Positions 39,306-48,558 of a stretch of DNA of 64,000 nt are shown here, one piece after another (position 1 is the stretch's first letter; every line of letters begins with the position of its first letter). Origin of the DNA: RBG-16-57-9 sp964462185. GTDB lineage: Archaea; Thermoproteota; Bathyarchaeia; TCS64. The position numbers were made by a program, and so were the translations under genes. The notes under the pieces are model-generated. The model made no database searches. It saw nothing but the letters and a program-made list of their open reading frames with translations, and was not told the origin of the DNA. The stretch spans positions 1 to 64,000 of the forward strand of contig CAYWWV010000001.1 in assembly GCA_964462185.1 (NCBI GenBank), in the 5' to 3' direction.

Positions 39306-40592
39306 ATGGAGAGTGGGAAGCTAAGCGAGGACTACGCCCTCCAGCTAGACGCCAGGGACCCCCTGGCACCCTTCAAACACAGGTTCCACCACATAGACGG
39401 GGCCATCTACATGGATGGGAACAGCTTGGGCCTCATGTGCCGGGAGGCCGAGGAGAGCCTTATGAGGGTGGTGGAGGAGTGGAGGACCCTGGGCATAGGC
39501 GGCTGGACCCAGGCCAAGGTCCCCTGGATCAGCTTCGCAGAGGAGCTGGGCCGCCTCACCGAGCCCCTGGTGGGCGCGGAGCCCGGGGAGGTGGTGGCCA
39601 CGGGCGGGACCACCATAAACCTCCACGCCCTGGTGGCCACCTTCTACAACCCCCAGGGGGAGAGGAGGAGGATTCTAGCCGACGAGTTGAACTTCCCCAG
39701 CGACCTCTACGCCCTGGCCTCCCAGATAGCTCTCAGGGGCGGAGACCCCCGGGAGGACCTGGTGCTGGTGAGGAGCCGAGACGGCCACACCATAGAGGAG
39801 GACGACGTCGTAGAGGCCATGGACCAGGACGTCCAGCTGGCCCTCCTCCCCAGCGTATACTATCGAAGCGGCCAGCTCTTGGACATGGAACGCCTCACCC
39901 GGGAGGCCCATGAGAGGGGCATCACCATAGGCTTCGACCTGGGCCACAGCGTGGGGGTGGTCCCCCACAGGCTCCACCAGTGGGGCGTGGACTTCGCCTT
40001 CTGGTGCAACTACAAGTACGTCAACGGGGGCCCAGGCAGCATCGGCGGCCTATACGTCCACCAGAAACACTGGGGCAGGAGGCCGGGACTCGCCGGATGG
40101 TTCGGCAACGACCGGTCCACCATGTTCGATATGCGCCTAGAGTTCCAGCCCGCGGGGGACGCCTCGGCCTGGCAGATAGGGACCACCCACATACTGAGCG
40201 CCGCCCCGGTGGAGGGGAGCCTCAGGCTGATTAACGAGGCAGGCATCGACAGGGTCAGGGAGAAGAGCAAGGCCATAACCAGCTACCTCATAGAGCTGGT
40301 TGACGGGCTGCTCCCCGAGGAGGAATACGGCTTCCACGTGGTCACCCCCCGAGACCCGGAGAGGAGGGGGGGACACGTGGGGGTCTCCCACCCCGACGGC
40401 TGGAGGGTGAACCAGGCCCTCATAGCCCGAGGCGTGGTGCCCGACTTCAGGCCCCCCAACATCATCCGCCTCGCCCCCGTCCCCCTCTACACCAGCTACC
40501 ACGACGTCTGGAGGACGGTGCACCACATGAAGGCCATAATAGACCGCGGGGAACACCTGTCCTTCAGCAAGGAGAAGCCAACCGTCACCTAA
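39306..40592 (+). CDS. kynU: Kynureninase
   Basis: PLP enzyme splitting kynurenine to anthranilate and alanine. The N-terminus LDARDPLAPFKHRF, YMDGNSLGLM, VPWISFAEELGRLTEPLVGA, FDLGHSVG with the PLP-binding Asp, FWCNYKYVNGGPGSIGGLYVH with the Schiff-base Lys, and PAGDASAWQIGTTHILSAAP match kynureninase closely. 428 residues from ATG 39306. No other kynurenine-pathway gene (dioxygenase, formamidase) is here, so its substrate could be made elsewhere or differ. The CoA-transferase gene 40 bp downstream might act on the anthranilate product, which is speculative. Confidence 0.88.
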   Translation: MESGKLSEDYALQLDARDPLAPFKHRFHHIDGAIYMDGNSLGLMCREAEESLMRVVEEWRTLGIGGWTQAKVPWISFAEELGRLTEPLVGAEPGEVVATGGTTINLHALVATFYNPQGERRRILADELNFPSDLYALASQIALRGGDPREDLVLVRSRDGHTIEEDDVVEAMDQDVQLALLPSVYYRSGQLLDMERLTREAHERGITIGFDLGHSVGVVPHRLHQWGVDFAFWCNYKYVNGGPGSIGGLYVHQKHWGRRPGLAGWFGNDRSTMFDMRLEFQPAGDASAWQIGTTHILSAAPVEGSLRLINEAGIDRVREKSKAITSYLIELVDGLLPEEEYGFHVVTPRDPERRGGHVGVSHPDGWRVNQALIARGVVPDFRPPNIIRLAPVPLYTSYHDVWRTVHHMKAIIDRGEHLSFSKEKPTVT

Positions 40593-40631
40593 CCATAAAC
40601 AATATTACCATCGTTGAAGCTCACAACAGGG

Positions 40632-41795
40632 ATGAAGCAGATTCTGGAAGACGTGACCATACTCGACTTCACCCACGTTTGGTTCGGCCCCTACTGCACC
40701 ATGATGCTCGCCGAGATGGGGGCCAAGGTCATCAAGGTGGAGCCCCCCTGGGGCACCATAGGCCGACTAGGGCCGGGGGAGCTACACCACGGAACCAGCA
40801 CCACCTTCTACGCCCTCAACCTCAACAAGAAGGACATAAGCCTCGACCTCAAGAAGCCCGAGGCCAAGGAGATTGTGAAGGAGCTGGTGAAGCAGAGCGA
40901 TGTGGTGGTCCAGAACTTCGCCCCCGGCACCATGGAGAGGCTGGGCCTGGGATACGAAACCCTCCAGCAGTGGAACCCCTCCATCATCTACGCAGCCCTC
41001 AGCGGGTTCGGCCAAACAGGGCCCTACAGCCGATACGGCTCCTACGCCGTCATAGCCGAGGCCATTAGCGGCCACACCTACGCCACGGGCAAGGGCATAT
41101 CCCTGGACCACCCGCCGGTGAACATGGCGGGAGCCCTCGGCGACCTGGGGCCAGCCATGTACGCCGCCTTCTCCATAGTCGCAGCCCTCAGGTACCGGGA
41201 CAAGACGGGGAGGGGGCAGATGATCGATGTGGCCCAGGTGGACACCATGGTGGCCTTCAACTGCTGCGCCACCGTGGCCTACGACCTCATAGGGGAGAGC
41301 CCCATCGAGAGGAGGGCTAAGAGGCCCAGGGACCCCAACAGGATCTGGGGCATATTCCAGGTGCGAGACGGGTGGATCCAGGTGGCCGGGGAGCGGGGAA
41401 AGGCCATCGAGAACCTGAAGCAGGAGCTGGGGGTGGAGGAGGTGAACAAGAAGCTGGTGGAGGAGAGGGTGAAGGATATGACCCGGGCTGAGGCCTTCAA
41501 GTGGCTGGCGGAGCTGGGCTTCCCCTGCGCCCCCATCTACGAGGCCTACGAAGCCATGTGGGACCCCCACCTCCAGGCCCGTAACATGTTTGTGGAGGTG
41601 GACCACCCCGTGGCGGGGAGATACAAGGTCCCCAACTTCCCCGTGGTCTTCTCGGAGACGCCTGGAAGGGTGGTCTCGGCGGCCCCCACCCTGGGGCAGC
41701 ACACCCGGGAGGTGTTGAGGGAGCGGCTGGGGCTCAGCGAGGAGAGGCTGGACGCCTTGGAGAAGCAGGGCGTCATATACCAGTGGAAGGGCTAG
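40632..41795 (+). CDS. Class III CoA-transferase (CaiB/BaiF family)
   Basis: Second family III CoA-transferase of the window, 387 residues. VTILDFTHVWFGPYCTMML, GAKVIKVEPPWG, ISLDLKKPEAKEI, VQNFAPGTMERLGLGYE and the catalytic Asp in AGALGDLGPAMYA are visible. ATG 40632 is favoured because AATATTA lies about 28 bp upstream; a TTG at 40614 would add six residues but lies too near that box. Substrate unknown; it follows kynureninase. Its last 4 bp overlap the convergent glycosylase gene. Confidence 0.88.
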   Translation: MKQILEDVTILDFTHVWFGPYCTMMLAEMGAKVIKVEPPWGTIGRLGPGELHHGTSTTFYALNLNKKDISLDLKKPEAKEIVKELVKQSDVVVQNFAPGTMERLGLGYETLQQWNPSIIYAALSGFGQTGPYSRYGSYAVIAEAISGHTYATGKGISLDHPPVNMAGALGDLGPAMYAAFSIVAALRYRDKTGRGQMIDVAQVDTMVAFNCCATVAYDLIGESPIERRAKRPRDPNRIWGIFQVRDGWIQVAGERGKAIENLKQELGVEEVNKKLVEERVKDMTRAEAFKWLAELGFPCAPIYEAYEAMWDPHLQARNMFVEVDHPVAGRYKVPNFPVVFSETPGRVVSAAPTLGQHTREVLRERLGLSEERLDALEKQGVIYQWKG

Positions 41796-42361
41796 CCTGA
41801 GACCCAGGGGTTGCCCGCCACATAGAACCTGTAGGGCTCCGGGAGGTCCCTGGTGACCCCCACCCTGGGGCTCCTGGCCACAGGACCCATGGGAGGCGAG
41901 TCCAGGACCACCACCGGGGATTCACCCCGGGTCACATCCACCCCGTCCAACGACTTATCCACGGCTAGGGCCTGGGAGAGCCTGCCAGGGCCCCGAGTAA
42001 GGTCCCGGAGCCTGCCCGTGGGCCTGTTCCTCCGCATGGCTTCAACCCCCAGGGTGGGCTCCAGGGCTCTCACCAGCACAGCCCCCACACCGTCCCTGTG
42101 GGCCACGATGTTGAGCATCCAATACCTGTGCACATTGTATATGAAGAGCCTGCCCGGCTCCCCGAACATGGCCCGGTTGTACCGCTTCAACCCCCTGTGG
42201 GCCCGGCTAGCCGGGTCGCCAGAGCCGAAGTAGGCCTCGGTCTCCACTATGCGCCCCCCTAAGGCCTCCCCCCCGAGCCTCCTCAGCAGGGTCTTGCCCA
42301 GCAGCTCTCGGGCCACCACCTCGGTGCGGCGGGTGTAGAAGGCCCTCCCCAATGGCGCCAT
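41792..42361 (-). CDS. DNA-3-methyladenine glycosylase (AAG/MPG family)
   Basis: Base-excision repair enzyme removing alkylated purines. GRAFYTRRTEVVARELLGKTL is the N-terminal signature, VETEAYFGSGDPASRAHRG carries the catalytic Glu, FIYNVHRYWMLNIVAH the substrate pocket, and LTRGPGRLSQAL the DNA-binding loop. 189 residues, slightly short but complete. A symmetric GGGTTTTAAACCC element is centred about 27 bp upstream of ATG 42361, matching a TATA position. Divergent from the IMPase-like gene. Confidence 0.9.
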   Translation of the reverse strand: MAPLGRAFYTRRTEVVARELLGKTLLRRLGGEALGGRIVETEAYFGSGDPASRAHRGLKRYNRAMFGEPGRLFIYNVHRYWMLNIVAHRDGVGAVLVRALEPTLGVEAMRRNRPTGRLRDLTRGPGRLSQALAVDKSLDGVDVTRGESPVVVLDSPPMGPVARSPRVGVTRDLPEPYRFYVAGNPWVSG

Positions 42362-42423
42362 GGGGGTTTATCCGTGGTCAAGGGTTTAAAACCCTTCAAC
42401 CCCATTTGGGTTGGGGCGTTTCA

Positions 42424-43191
42424 ATGGATTGGTTGAGGGTTCTCCTCCAGGTCTCGGAGGAGGTTCGCCGCAGGGTTTGGGAGGCCTACCCGGCGGGGAG
42501 GGAGCTGGATGTAGACGGGTTCAAAGACCTGTTGGACCAGGTGGCCCAGATGGGGGTGGAGGACTCCCTTAGGAGGCTGGGGGTGGACGCCGATGTTGTG
42601 AGCGAGGAGGGCTCCCTGGTTTTGGGTCGAGGAGGCCCCATCCTGGTGGTGGACCCCGTGGATGGCACCACCAACCTGGCCCGGGGATTCAACCCCGCCA
42701 CCCTGAGCATCAGCGTGGCCACGGCCCCCCGCCAAAGCGCCGTCCAGGCCGCCCTGGTCGCCAACCTATACACCGGTAGGAGCTTCACCGCCCAACTAGG
42801 GAGGGGGGCCAAGCTGGGGGACACCCCCGTGGAGGTGGCTCCACCCATCCCCCTGGAGAAGGCCATGCTGGGCTTCGACACCAGCAAGACGGGGCCTGGG
42901 AAGGCTGAACAACTCCTCAAGAGAAGCAGGCACACCCGTATGGAGGGCTGCTGTAGCCACAGCATCTGCCAGGTGGCAGCAGGGGCCTTGGACGCCCACA
43001 TCGACTTGAGGGGTGTGTTGAGGGCCACCGATGTCAGCGCGGGGCTGTTCATCCTGAGGGAGGCGGGGGGGGTCTACTGGTTGAACGGGGTGGACATGGG
43101 CGACCTCGAGCTAGCCGAGGACTCCAGGTGCAGCCTGGTGGCCGCCAGCGGACCCGGCCTCCTAAAAGAGATCAAGGAGACCATGGGTTGA
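42424..43191 (+). CDS. Inositol monophosphatase-family phosphatase
   Basis: Mg-dependent sugar/inositol phosphatase. The metal-binding motifs are EEG (about residue 62) and VVDPVDGTTNLARGF (about residue 77), with the later RATDVSAGLFILREAGG motif. In archaea such enzymes act as inositol-1-phosphatase and/or fructose-1,6-bisphosphatase. 255 residues from ATG 42424, matching the family N-terminus; an earlier in-frame ATG at 42352 would overlap the divergent gene. The stop overlaps the TTG start of sfsA. Confidence 0.87.
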   Translation: MDWLRVLLQVSEEVRRRVWEAYPAGRELDVDGFKDLLDQVAQMGVEDSLRRLGVDADVVSEEGSLVLGRGGPILVVDPVDGTTNLARGFNPATLSISVATAPRQSAVQAALVANLYTGRSFTAQLGRGAKLGDTPVEVAPPIPLEKAMLGFDTSKTGPGKAEQLLKRSRHTRMEGCCSHSICQVAAGALDAHIDLRGVLRATDVSAGLFILREAGGVYWLNGVDMGDLELAEDSRCSLVAASGPGLLKEIKETMG

Positions 43192-43880
43192 GGTACCCCA
43201 CCACCCCCCTACCCGCAACCCTGGTTGAGAGGCCCAACAGGTTCCTCGCCATCGTCCAGTTGAATGGAACCCCCACCCCCTGCCACCTACCCAACCCAGG
43301 CAGGATGGTGGAGCTCATGACCCCGGGGAAGCGAGTCTACCTTCTCCCCAGGCAGGGGGAGGGGAGGAAAACAAGATACGACCTGGTCCTGGTGGACCAC
43401 GAGGGGGTCTTGGTGAGCGTGGACAGCAGGGCCCCAAACAAGCTCATCGCCGAGGCGCTGGAGAGGGGCGCGTTAGAGCCCTTCCAGGGGCTTCGCCTTG
43501 AGAAGGCCGAGCCGGCGGTGGGGAGTAGACGGCTGGACCTCCTTCTAACGAACAAGCGTGGGAGAGTCTACATAGAGGCCAAGAGCTGCACCCTGGTGAG
43601 GGGAGGGGTGGCCCTATTCCCAGATGCCCCCACCAAGCGGGGGGTCCACCACATGGAGGCCCTGCTGGGCTTGGCGCCCAAAGCCAGGGCCGCCGTGGTC
43701 TTCGTGGTTCAGCGCCCCGACGCCCACCAATTCCAACCCAACGATGAAACAGACCCCCAATTCGCCAGAAGCCTGCGCAAAGCCGTGGCCGCGGGGGTCG
43801 AGGCCTACGCCTACAAGTGTAGGGTAACCCTGGAGGGGGTTGAGGTCCAAGACTCTGTCCCGGTTCGACTAAACGGTTGA
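43188..43880 (+). CDS. sfsA: SfsA family protein (sugar fermentation stimulation protein)
   Basis: LVERPNRFLAIVQLNG, CHLPNPGRMVELMTPG, DSRAPNKLIAEAL, YIEAKSCTLV and FPDAPTKRGVHHMEAL are SfsA hallmarks. The N-terminal OB-like domain is joined to a nuclease-like domain (AKS with upstream Asp). SfsA was described as a DNA-binding protein in E. coli; its true function is unclear. The start is TTG 43188, overlapping the IMPase stop as TTGA, which gives 230 residues as expected for the family. Confidence 0.9.
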   Translation: MRYPTTPLPATLVERPNRFLAIVQLNGTPTPCHLPNPGRMVELMTPGKRVYLLPRQGEGRKTRYDLVLVDHEGVLVSVDSRAPNKLIAEALERGALEPFQGLRLEKAEPAVGSRRLDLLLTNKRGRVYIEAKSCTLVRGGVALFPDAPTKRGVHHMEALLGLAPKARAAVVFVVQRPDAHQFQPNDETDPQFARSLRKAVAAGVEAYAYKCRVTLEGVEVQDSVPVRLNG

Positions 43881-43988
43881 AAAAGCAACTCAACACCCAA
43901 TTAGAGTCGAAACAAGGGGATTTCCCCCCTCCCTCTATAAGATGATTTTTAAGCCTCCAAGGGGATTAAATCGAAAGAGGCCGCCCCC

Positions 43989-44297
43989 ATGGGTAAGAAG
44001 AAGGTACTCAGCGAGAAGAATCTCAGGAAGATGGTCTACCCCAGCGAGAACGATGTGCTGGGGGTGGTCCAGAAGTTACTGGGTTTCGACCGGGTACTAG
44101 TCAAATGCCAGGACGGCCATGTGAGGACCTGCCGCATAAGGGGAAAGATGAAGAGGCGGACCTGGATAAGGGAGGGGGACGTGGTTCTCGTCAGTCCCTG
44201 GGACTTCCAGAGCGAGGAGAGGGGTGAGATCTTCCACCGCTACACCGCCAACCAGGTGGAGGAACTCAGAAGGAAGGGCATTCTACTCATAGATTAA
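43989..44297 (+). CDS. eif1a: Translation initiation factor aIF1A
   Basis: OB-fold factor binding the A site of the small ribosomal subunit. YPSENDVLGVVQKLLGFDRVLVKCQDG, TCRIRGKMKRRTWIREGDVVLVSPWDFQ and a basic N-terminus match aIF1A. 102 residues, complete. ATG 43989; CTATAAG (43934-43940) or GGATTAAAT (43962-43970) may be the promoter. It heads a compact unit with rio1, the KH protein and topoisomerase VI. Confidence 0.95.
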   Translation: MGKKKVLSEKNLRKMVYPSENDVLGVVQKLLGFDRVLVKCQDGHVRTCRIRGKMKRRTWIREGDVVLVSPWDFQSEERGEIFHRYTANQVEELRRKGILLID

Positions 44298-44301
44298 GCC
44301 G

Positions 44302-45117
44302 GTGGAGCCAGAAATGTCGAGAGACGAGGAGTTCGAGGAGAGAGGCGAGAAGCTGGTTCGCCGATACGAGGAGGAAGCCCTCTTCAAGGAGAAGAACAAG
44401 GAAGAGTTCCGTGTAATAGAGGAGGTCTTCGACCGTTTAACCCTCCAGGGTATCTACAAGCTATTCAACCGCGGCGTCATAGAAGACCTATACGGGGTGG
44501 TCAAGTCCGGGAAGGAGGCCCGCGTCTACTACGCCACCAACCCCCAGGGGGAGGACCTGGCGGTGAAGATATACTACACCCATACCGCCGAGTTCAGAAA
44601 GGGGATGGTTCAGTACATCGTTGGGGATCCCCGCTTCAAGAGGATAAGAAGAAACGTGCGAAGCCTGGTCTACGCCTGGAACCAGAAGGAGTTCAACAAC
44701 CTCCAGCTCTGCCAAGAGGCAGGCGTCAAAGTCCCAAAGCCCATAGACTTCTATAGAAACATCCTCGTCATGGAGTTCATCGGGAAGGGGGGAACCCCCG
44801 CACCCCTCTTAAAGGAGGCTCCCCCAGAGGACGCCCAGGCGTTTTACCAAGCCATACTGGAGGATATGAGGACCATGTGGACACAAGCGGGCCTAGTGCA
44901 CGGCGATCTAAGCGAGTACAACATTATGAACTGGGAGAACAAGCCGGTGATATTCGACGTAAGCCAAGCCATGCTGACCAACAGCGACCTGGCCCCCAGC
45001 CTACTTGAACGGGACATATCTAACGTAAACGGCTTCTTTTCCAGGCTGGGAGTGGAGACCAGGCCCCATGACGAGTTGAGGGAGTGGATAACCGGTGGAA
45101 CACTCGACCCATATTAA
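44302..45117 (+). CDS. rio1: RIO1-type serine protein kinase/ATPase
   Basis: Atypical kinase acting in final maturation of the small ribosomal subunit. VVKSGKEARVYYATNPQ is the nucleotide loop with the RIO1 pattern (STGKEAxVY), AVKIYYT has the ATP-binding Lys, LVHGDLSEYNIM is the catalytic loop (HGD in place of HAD) and VIFDVSQAM the metal-binding loop. 271 residues from GTG 44302. The downstream KH protein gene starts inside its last 23 bp. In eukaryotes Rio1 and the KH protein Dim2/Pno1 both act on pre-40S particles, so the pairing is functionally sensible. Confidence 0.95.
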   Translation: MEPEMSRDEEFEERGEKLVRRYEEEALFKEKNKEEFRVIEEVFDRLTLQGIYKLFNRGVIEDLYGVVKSGKEARVYYATNPQGEDLAVKIYYTHTAEFRKGMVQYIVGDPRFKRIRRNVRSLVYAWNQKEFNNLQLCQEAGVKVPKPIDFYRNILVMEFIGKGGTPAPLLKEAPPEDAQAFYQAILEDMRTMWTQAGLVHGDLSEYNIMNWENKPVIFDVSQAMLTNSDLAPSLLERDISNVNGFFSRLGVETRPHDELREWITGGTLDPY

Positions 45118-45679
45118 GATCCCCATGGAGAGGGTTGGAGTCCTCATAGGCCCCCATGGGGAGACCAAGAAGAGGATCGAGGAAACCCTTCAAGTAGACT
45201 TGAAGGTCGATGGGGAAAGCGGGGATGTGGAGATAAGGGTGAGGCCCAACCAGAGCGATGTCTCCGTGCTTCTGGCGGCCTCCAACATAGTTAGGGCTAT
45301 TGGGAGAGGTTTTTCGCCTTGGAGGGCCTGGAGGCTGAGGGATGAGGACAATGAGCTGCTCATCCTAGACCTAGAGGACTATGTGGGTAGAAGCAGGAAC
45401 GCCCAAAACAGGGTGAAGGGGAGGATCATAGGTAAAAGGGGGAAGAGCCGGGCCATGCTGGAGGAGCTAACCGAGTGCGCCATAAGCGTCTACGGGGGGA
45501 CGGTGGCCATCATCGGAACATATGAGAGGCTGCCGGTGGCCAAGGAAGCCGTGGAGATGCTCATAGGGGGCGCCTTCCACAAAACAGTATGGAATCACCT
45601 TTATTCCTATAGGCGTAAATTGAAGAAGGAGAGAGGAGAACTCTGGTTTGAGCCGAGGAGAAGGGCCCGTAGTGGATGA
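45095..45679 (+). CDS. KH-domain RNA-binding protein (Dim2/Pno1-like)
   Basis: Two KH-like domains. The first, IKIPMERVGVLIGPHGETKKRIE, carries the GxxG loop as GPHG. The second has VKGRIIGKRGKSRAMLEELT with GKRG. The final VEMLIGGAFHKTVWNHLYSYRRKLKKE is diagnostic for archaeal Dim2/Pno1 homologues, which bind the 3' end of 16S rRNA during maturation. 194 residues; GTG at 45095 inside rio1, and its own end is overlapped by top6B by 32 bp. Confidence 0.92.
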   Translation: MEHSTHIKIPMERVGVLIGPHGETKKRIEETLQVDLKVDGESGDVEIRVRPNQSDVSVLLAASNIVRAIGRGFSPWRAWRLRDEDNELLILDLEDYVGRSRNAQNRVKGRIIGKRGKSRAMLEELTECAISVYGGTVAIIGTYERLPVAKEAVEMLIGGAFHKTVWNHLYSYRRKLKKERGELWFEPRRRARSG

Positions 45680-47255
45680 GCTTGAATACCAGTCTATAAG
45701 CCCCTCAGACTTCTTCTACCGAAACAGGGAGATAGCGGGCTTCAGCAACCCCAGCAGGGCCACCTACACGGCCGTTCGGGAGCTCCTTGAGAACAGCTTG
45801 GACGCCTGCGAGACGGGGAGAACCCCCCCAGACATCTTCCTCCGGATAACAGAGGTGGAAGACCACCGCGACACCGAGACCAAGATATACAAGCTGAGGG
45901 TGGAGGACAATGGCATCGGCGTCCCCCCCGAGCACATCCCCAAGGCCTTCGGCCAGGTCTTCTACGGCACCAAGTATGAGTTGAAGCAGGCCCGGGGAAC
46001 CTTCGGCCTGGGAGGCACCATGGCCGTCCTCTACGGGCAGATCACCACCAATAAACCCGTGAAGGTGGTGAGCAGCACAGGCAAAGTCATCCACAAGTTC
46101 CAACTCACCATAGACATCCAGAACAACCGGGCCAACATACTCGAACACGTGGTGGAGGAGAACCCCTCCAAGTGGCATGGGACAGCCATAGAACTCCAGA
46201 TGGACGGCGACTACAGCCGTGTGATGTACCGACTCATAGAATACCTTAAACAGACGGCCATGGTGGTGCCCTACGCCGACATAACATATGTGGACCCCAA
46301 GGGGAGGCTCTACAAGTTTGAAAGGGCCACCGAGAAGATGCCTCCCCTACCTAAATCGGTTCTACCCCACCCACACGGGGTGGATGTGGAAACATTCAAG
46401 AGGCTGCTGGCGGCGGACAAGTCTGCCACCATGAAACAGTTCATGGTGTCGAATTTCCAGGGGGTGGGCCCCAAGACGGCGGAGCGGTTCCTGGAGATGG
46501 CTGGGGTGAAGCCCAACTCCAAACCCGAGAAGCTGAAACCCGAGGACATAGTCCGGATAGTCAGAACCACCAAGGAGTTCAAAGACTTCAAGCGCCCCAT
46601 CGCCAGCTGCCTCAGCCCCATAGGCGAGGAACTCCTCAAAACCGGGATCACCAAGGAGCTGGGCCTCACCCAAGACGACTACATAAACGTTGTCACCCGC
46701 AAACCCTGCACATACCTTGGGTTCCCATTCATAGTTGAGGTAGCCGTGGCCACCGGCCCCACCATCAGGAAAACCCTGGGCCCAGGCATAACCATATACA
46801 GGTTCGCCAACAGAATCCCCCTACTTTTCGACGAGGGGAGCGGGGTCATATGGAAAGCCGTCAACAAGAACATCAATTGGAAGACCTACAGCGTGGAGCC
46901 CGAGACCCCACTACTGGTGGCCGTCCACGTCTGCAGCACCAAGATCCCCTACAAGAGCGTGGGCAAGGAGTTTATGGCCGACCAGCCCGAGGTGGAGAGG
47001 GAGATCACCAACGCCATCAGGGAGGCGGCCCGTGGAGTCAGGGCCTTCATAAGGCGGAGAACCAGGCTCCAGAGGGAGCGCAGGAGGCTCAACACCTTCG
47101 CAAAATACCTGCCGAAGATAGCCGAGTTCAGCGCCAGGTTGGCAGAGCTCGAGGAGCCCCCAGATGTGAAGCCCCTGCTGAGGATGGTTAGCGCCAACCT
47201 GCCCGAGGTGGAGAAGAAACTGGAGGAGGTGCCCGTGATTGTCGAAACAGAGTGA
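45648..47255 (+). CDS. top6B: DNA topoisomerase VI subunit B
   Basis: ATPase subunit of topoisomerase VI, which passes one DNA duplex through another. GHKL motifs: RELLENSLDACE, VEDNGIGVPPEHIPKAFG and GTFGLGG. A helix-two-turn-helix region lies near residues 230-300 (FQGVGPKTAERFLEMAG), followed by the transducer domain. 535 residues, complete. The start is TTG 45648 or GTG 45672; both lie within the end of the KH gene, so I give the longer form. Overlaps top6A by 17 bp. Confidence 0.96.
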   Translation: MSRGEGPVVDELEYQSISPSDFFYRNREIAGFSNPSRATYTAVRELLENSLDACETGRTPPDIFLRITEVEDHRDTETKIYKLRVEDNGIGVPPEHIPKAFGQVFYGTKYELKQARGTFGLGGTMAVLYGQITTNKPVKVVSSTGKVIHKFQLTIDIQNNRANILEHVVEENPSKWHGTAIELQMDGDYSRVMYRLIEYLKQTAMVVPYADITYVDPKGRLYKFERATEKMPPLPKSVLPHPHGVDVETFKRLLAADKSATMKQFMVSNFQGVGPKTAERFLEMAGVKPNSKPEKLKPEDIVRIVRTTKEFKDFKRPIASCLSPIGEELLKTGITKELGLTQDDYINVVTRKPCTYLGFPFIVEVAVATGPTIRKTLGPGITIYRFANRIPLLFDEGSGVIWKAVNKNINWKTYSVEPETPLLVAVHVCSTKIPYKSVGKEFMADQPEVEREITNAIREAARGVRAFIRRRTRLQRERRRLNTFAKYLPKIAEFSARLAELEEPPDVKPLLRMVSANLPEVEKKLEEVPVIVETE

Positions 47256-48321
47256 GGCCGAGCGTAAAAGGCTGGCCATGGAGAAGAGTCTGACCCAGCT
47301 GGGGCTCCTCATATGCGAGCAGATACAGAACCAGGAGTTCCCCTGGATTCATATGCAGAGCAGGAGCACCGACAACATCATCTACGACCCCGAGGAGCGG
47401 CAGTATGTTTTGGGTCCCAGGATGATTAGGCGCCACAGCCGGAACATCCGACACATCAGGCCCTTCACCCAGCTCATCTGGACCAGTTGGTTCGCCAAGG
47501 AGCTGGTGAAACATCGAAAGACCAGCACCCTGAGGGAGGTCTACTACTCCGCCAGAGGCCAGAGAGACATAGAGTACAGCAGCCAACAAGAGTCGGATAG
47601 CATCATCACAGACCTGGAGGTGGCCCTTAACAGGGCCAGGGAAGACTTCCACATATTCCCAGAGGAGAGGTCGGCCATCTTCGGCGACCTCACCATAGAG
47701 TACACCGTGCCAGGGTACGAGGGGAGGCGAACCAACCTGACGGACCACCCCGACGGGATCATGATTGGGCCCGCCGTCACCAGCTCCGAATTCGTGGAGA
47801 CCAGCGCAGACAAGGTGCTGGTCATCGAGAAAGGCGCCATGTTCACACGCCTAGTGGAGGAGCAGGCCCACAAGAGGTTCAACGCCATCCTCATCCACAC
47901 CGCAGGGCAGAGCCCCAGGTCCACCCGCAGCATCATCAACAGGCTAAACAAAGAATACGGCCTACCAGTCTACATCTTCACCGACGGAGACCCCTGGGGC
48001 GTCCACATAGCCATGGTGATCATAAGCGGCTCCGCCAACGCCGCACACCTGAGGGGGCTCACCACCCCCGACGCCAAGTGGATCGGCGTCTGGGGCACCG
48101 ACATAATCAAATACAAGCTCCCCACCGAACCCCTCACCGAGTTCGACAAGAAGAGGCTGCAGGAGCTTAAGAACGACCCCCGCTACAAGGACGACCTCTG
48201 GCAGAGGGAGTTGGACATCTACATTAAGCTGGAGAAGAAAGCAGAGCTTGAGGCCTTCAGCAGGTACGGGTTGAACTACATAGTGGAGAAGTACCTGCCA
48301 GACAAGCTGGGGGGGCAATGA
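47239..48321 (+). CDS. top6A: DNA topoisomerase VI subunit A (Spo11-like)
   Basis: Cleavage subunit. The catalytic Tyr is one of the pair in LREVYYSARGQ (residues 102-103). The Toprim domain shows VLVIEKGAMF with its Glu and FTDGDPWGVHIA with the DxD metal site. 360 residues. TTG at 47239 lies in the end of top6B, so both subunits are made from one message in matched amounts. Confidence 0.97.
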   Translation: MSKQSEAERKRLAMEKSLTQLGLLICEQIQNQEFPWIHMQSRSTDNIIYDPEERQYVLGPRMIRRHSRNIRHIRPFTQLIWTSWFAKELVKHRKTSTLREVYYSARGQRDIEYSSQQESDSIITDLEVALNRAREDFHIFPEERSAIFGDLTIEYTVPGYEGRRTNLTDHPDGIMIGPAVTSSEFVETSADKVLVIEKGAMFTRLVEEQAHKRFNAILIHTAGQSPRSTRSIINRLNKEYGLPVYIFTDGDPWGVHIAMVIISGSANAAHLRGLTTPDAKWIGVWGTDIIKYKLPTEPLTEFDKKRLQELKNDPRYKDDLWQRELDIYIKLEKKAELEAFSRYGLNYIVEKYLPDKLGGQ

Positions 48322-48354
48322 TTTAAACCCTGAAGCCGAGATGAGGAGAGGGCG

Positions 48355-48558
48355 ATGCCATCAATCCGACTAAGCCTGGACAACCTGGCCTCCATCCTAG
48401 GGGCCATAGTATTCATAGCCACGGGGGCCCTCCTCCTGGCCCATGCATCCAGCACAGCGGTCCCCACCAGCCTGGGCGCCTTGAAAGCCCTGGCAGCCCT
48501 CGAAATACTGGCAGGCGTAATACTGCTATGGATTGGTGGGGTCAGATTTGAAGGCTAA
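48355..48558 (+). CDS. Small membrane protein, unknown
   Basis: A 67-residue protein with two hydrophobic helices (about residues 11-29 and 42-62) and no known motif. ATG 48355, with an AGGAGAGG purine-rich stretch about 10 bp before it, possibly a ribosome-binding site. Its end overlaps the next gene's start region. It may be part of the topoisomerase/sugar-nucleotide transcript. Function unknown. Confidence 0.55.
   Translation: MPSIRLSLDNLASILGAIVFIATGALLLAHASSTAVPTSLGALKALAALEILAGVILLWIGGVRFEG

Noticed and set aside
42380..42396. Perfect 8-1-8 palindrome AAGGGTTT-A-AAACCCTT between glycosylase and IMPase genes
   Set aside because: It is centred at the TATA position of the glycosylase gene, and symmetric GTTTAAAC-like boxes are this organism's usual promoter element; most likely only a TATA box.
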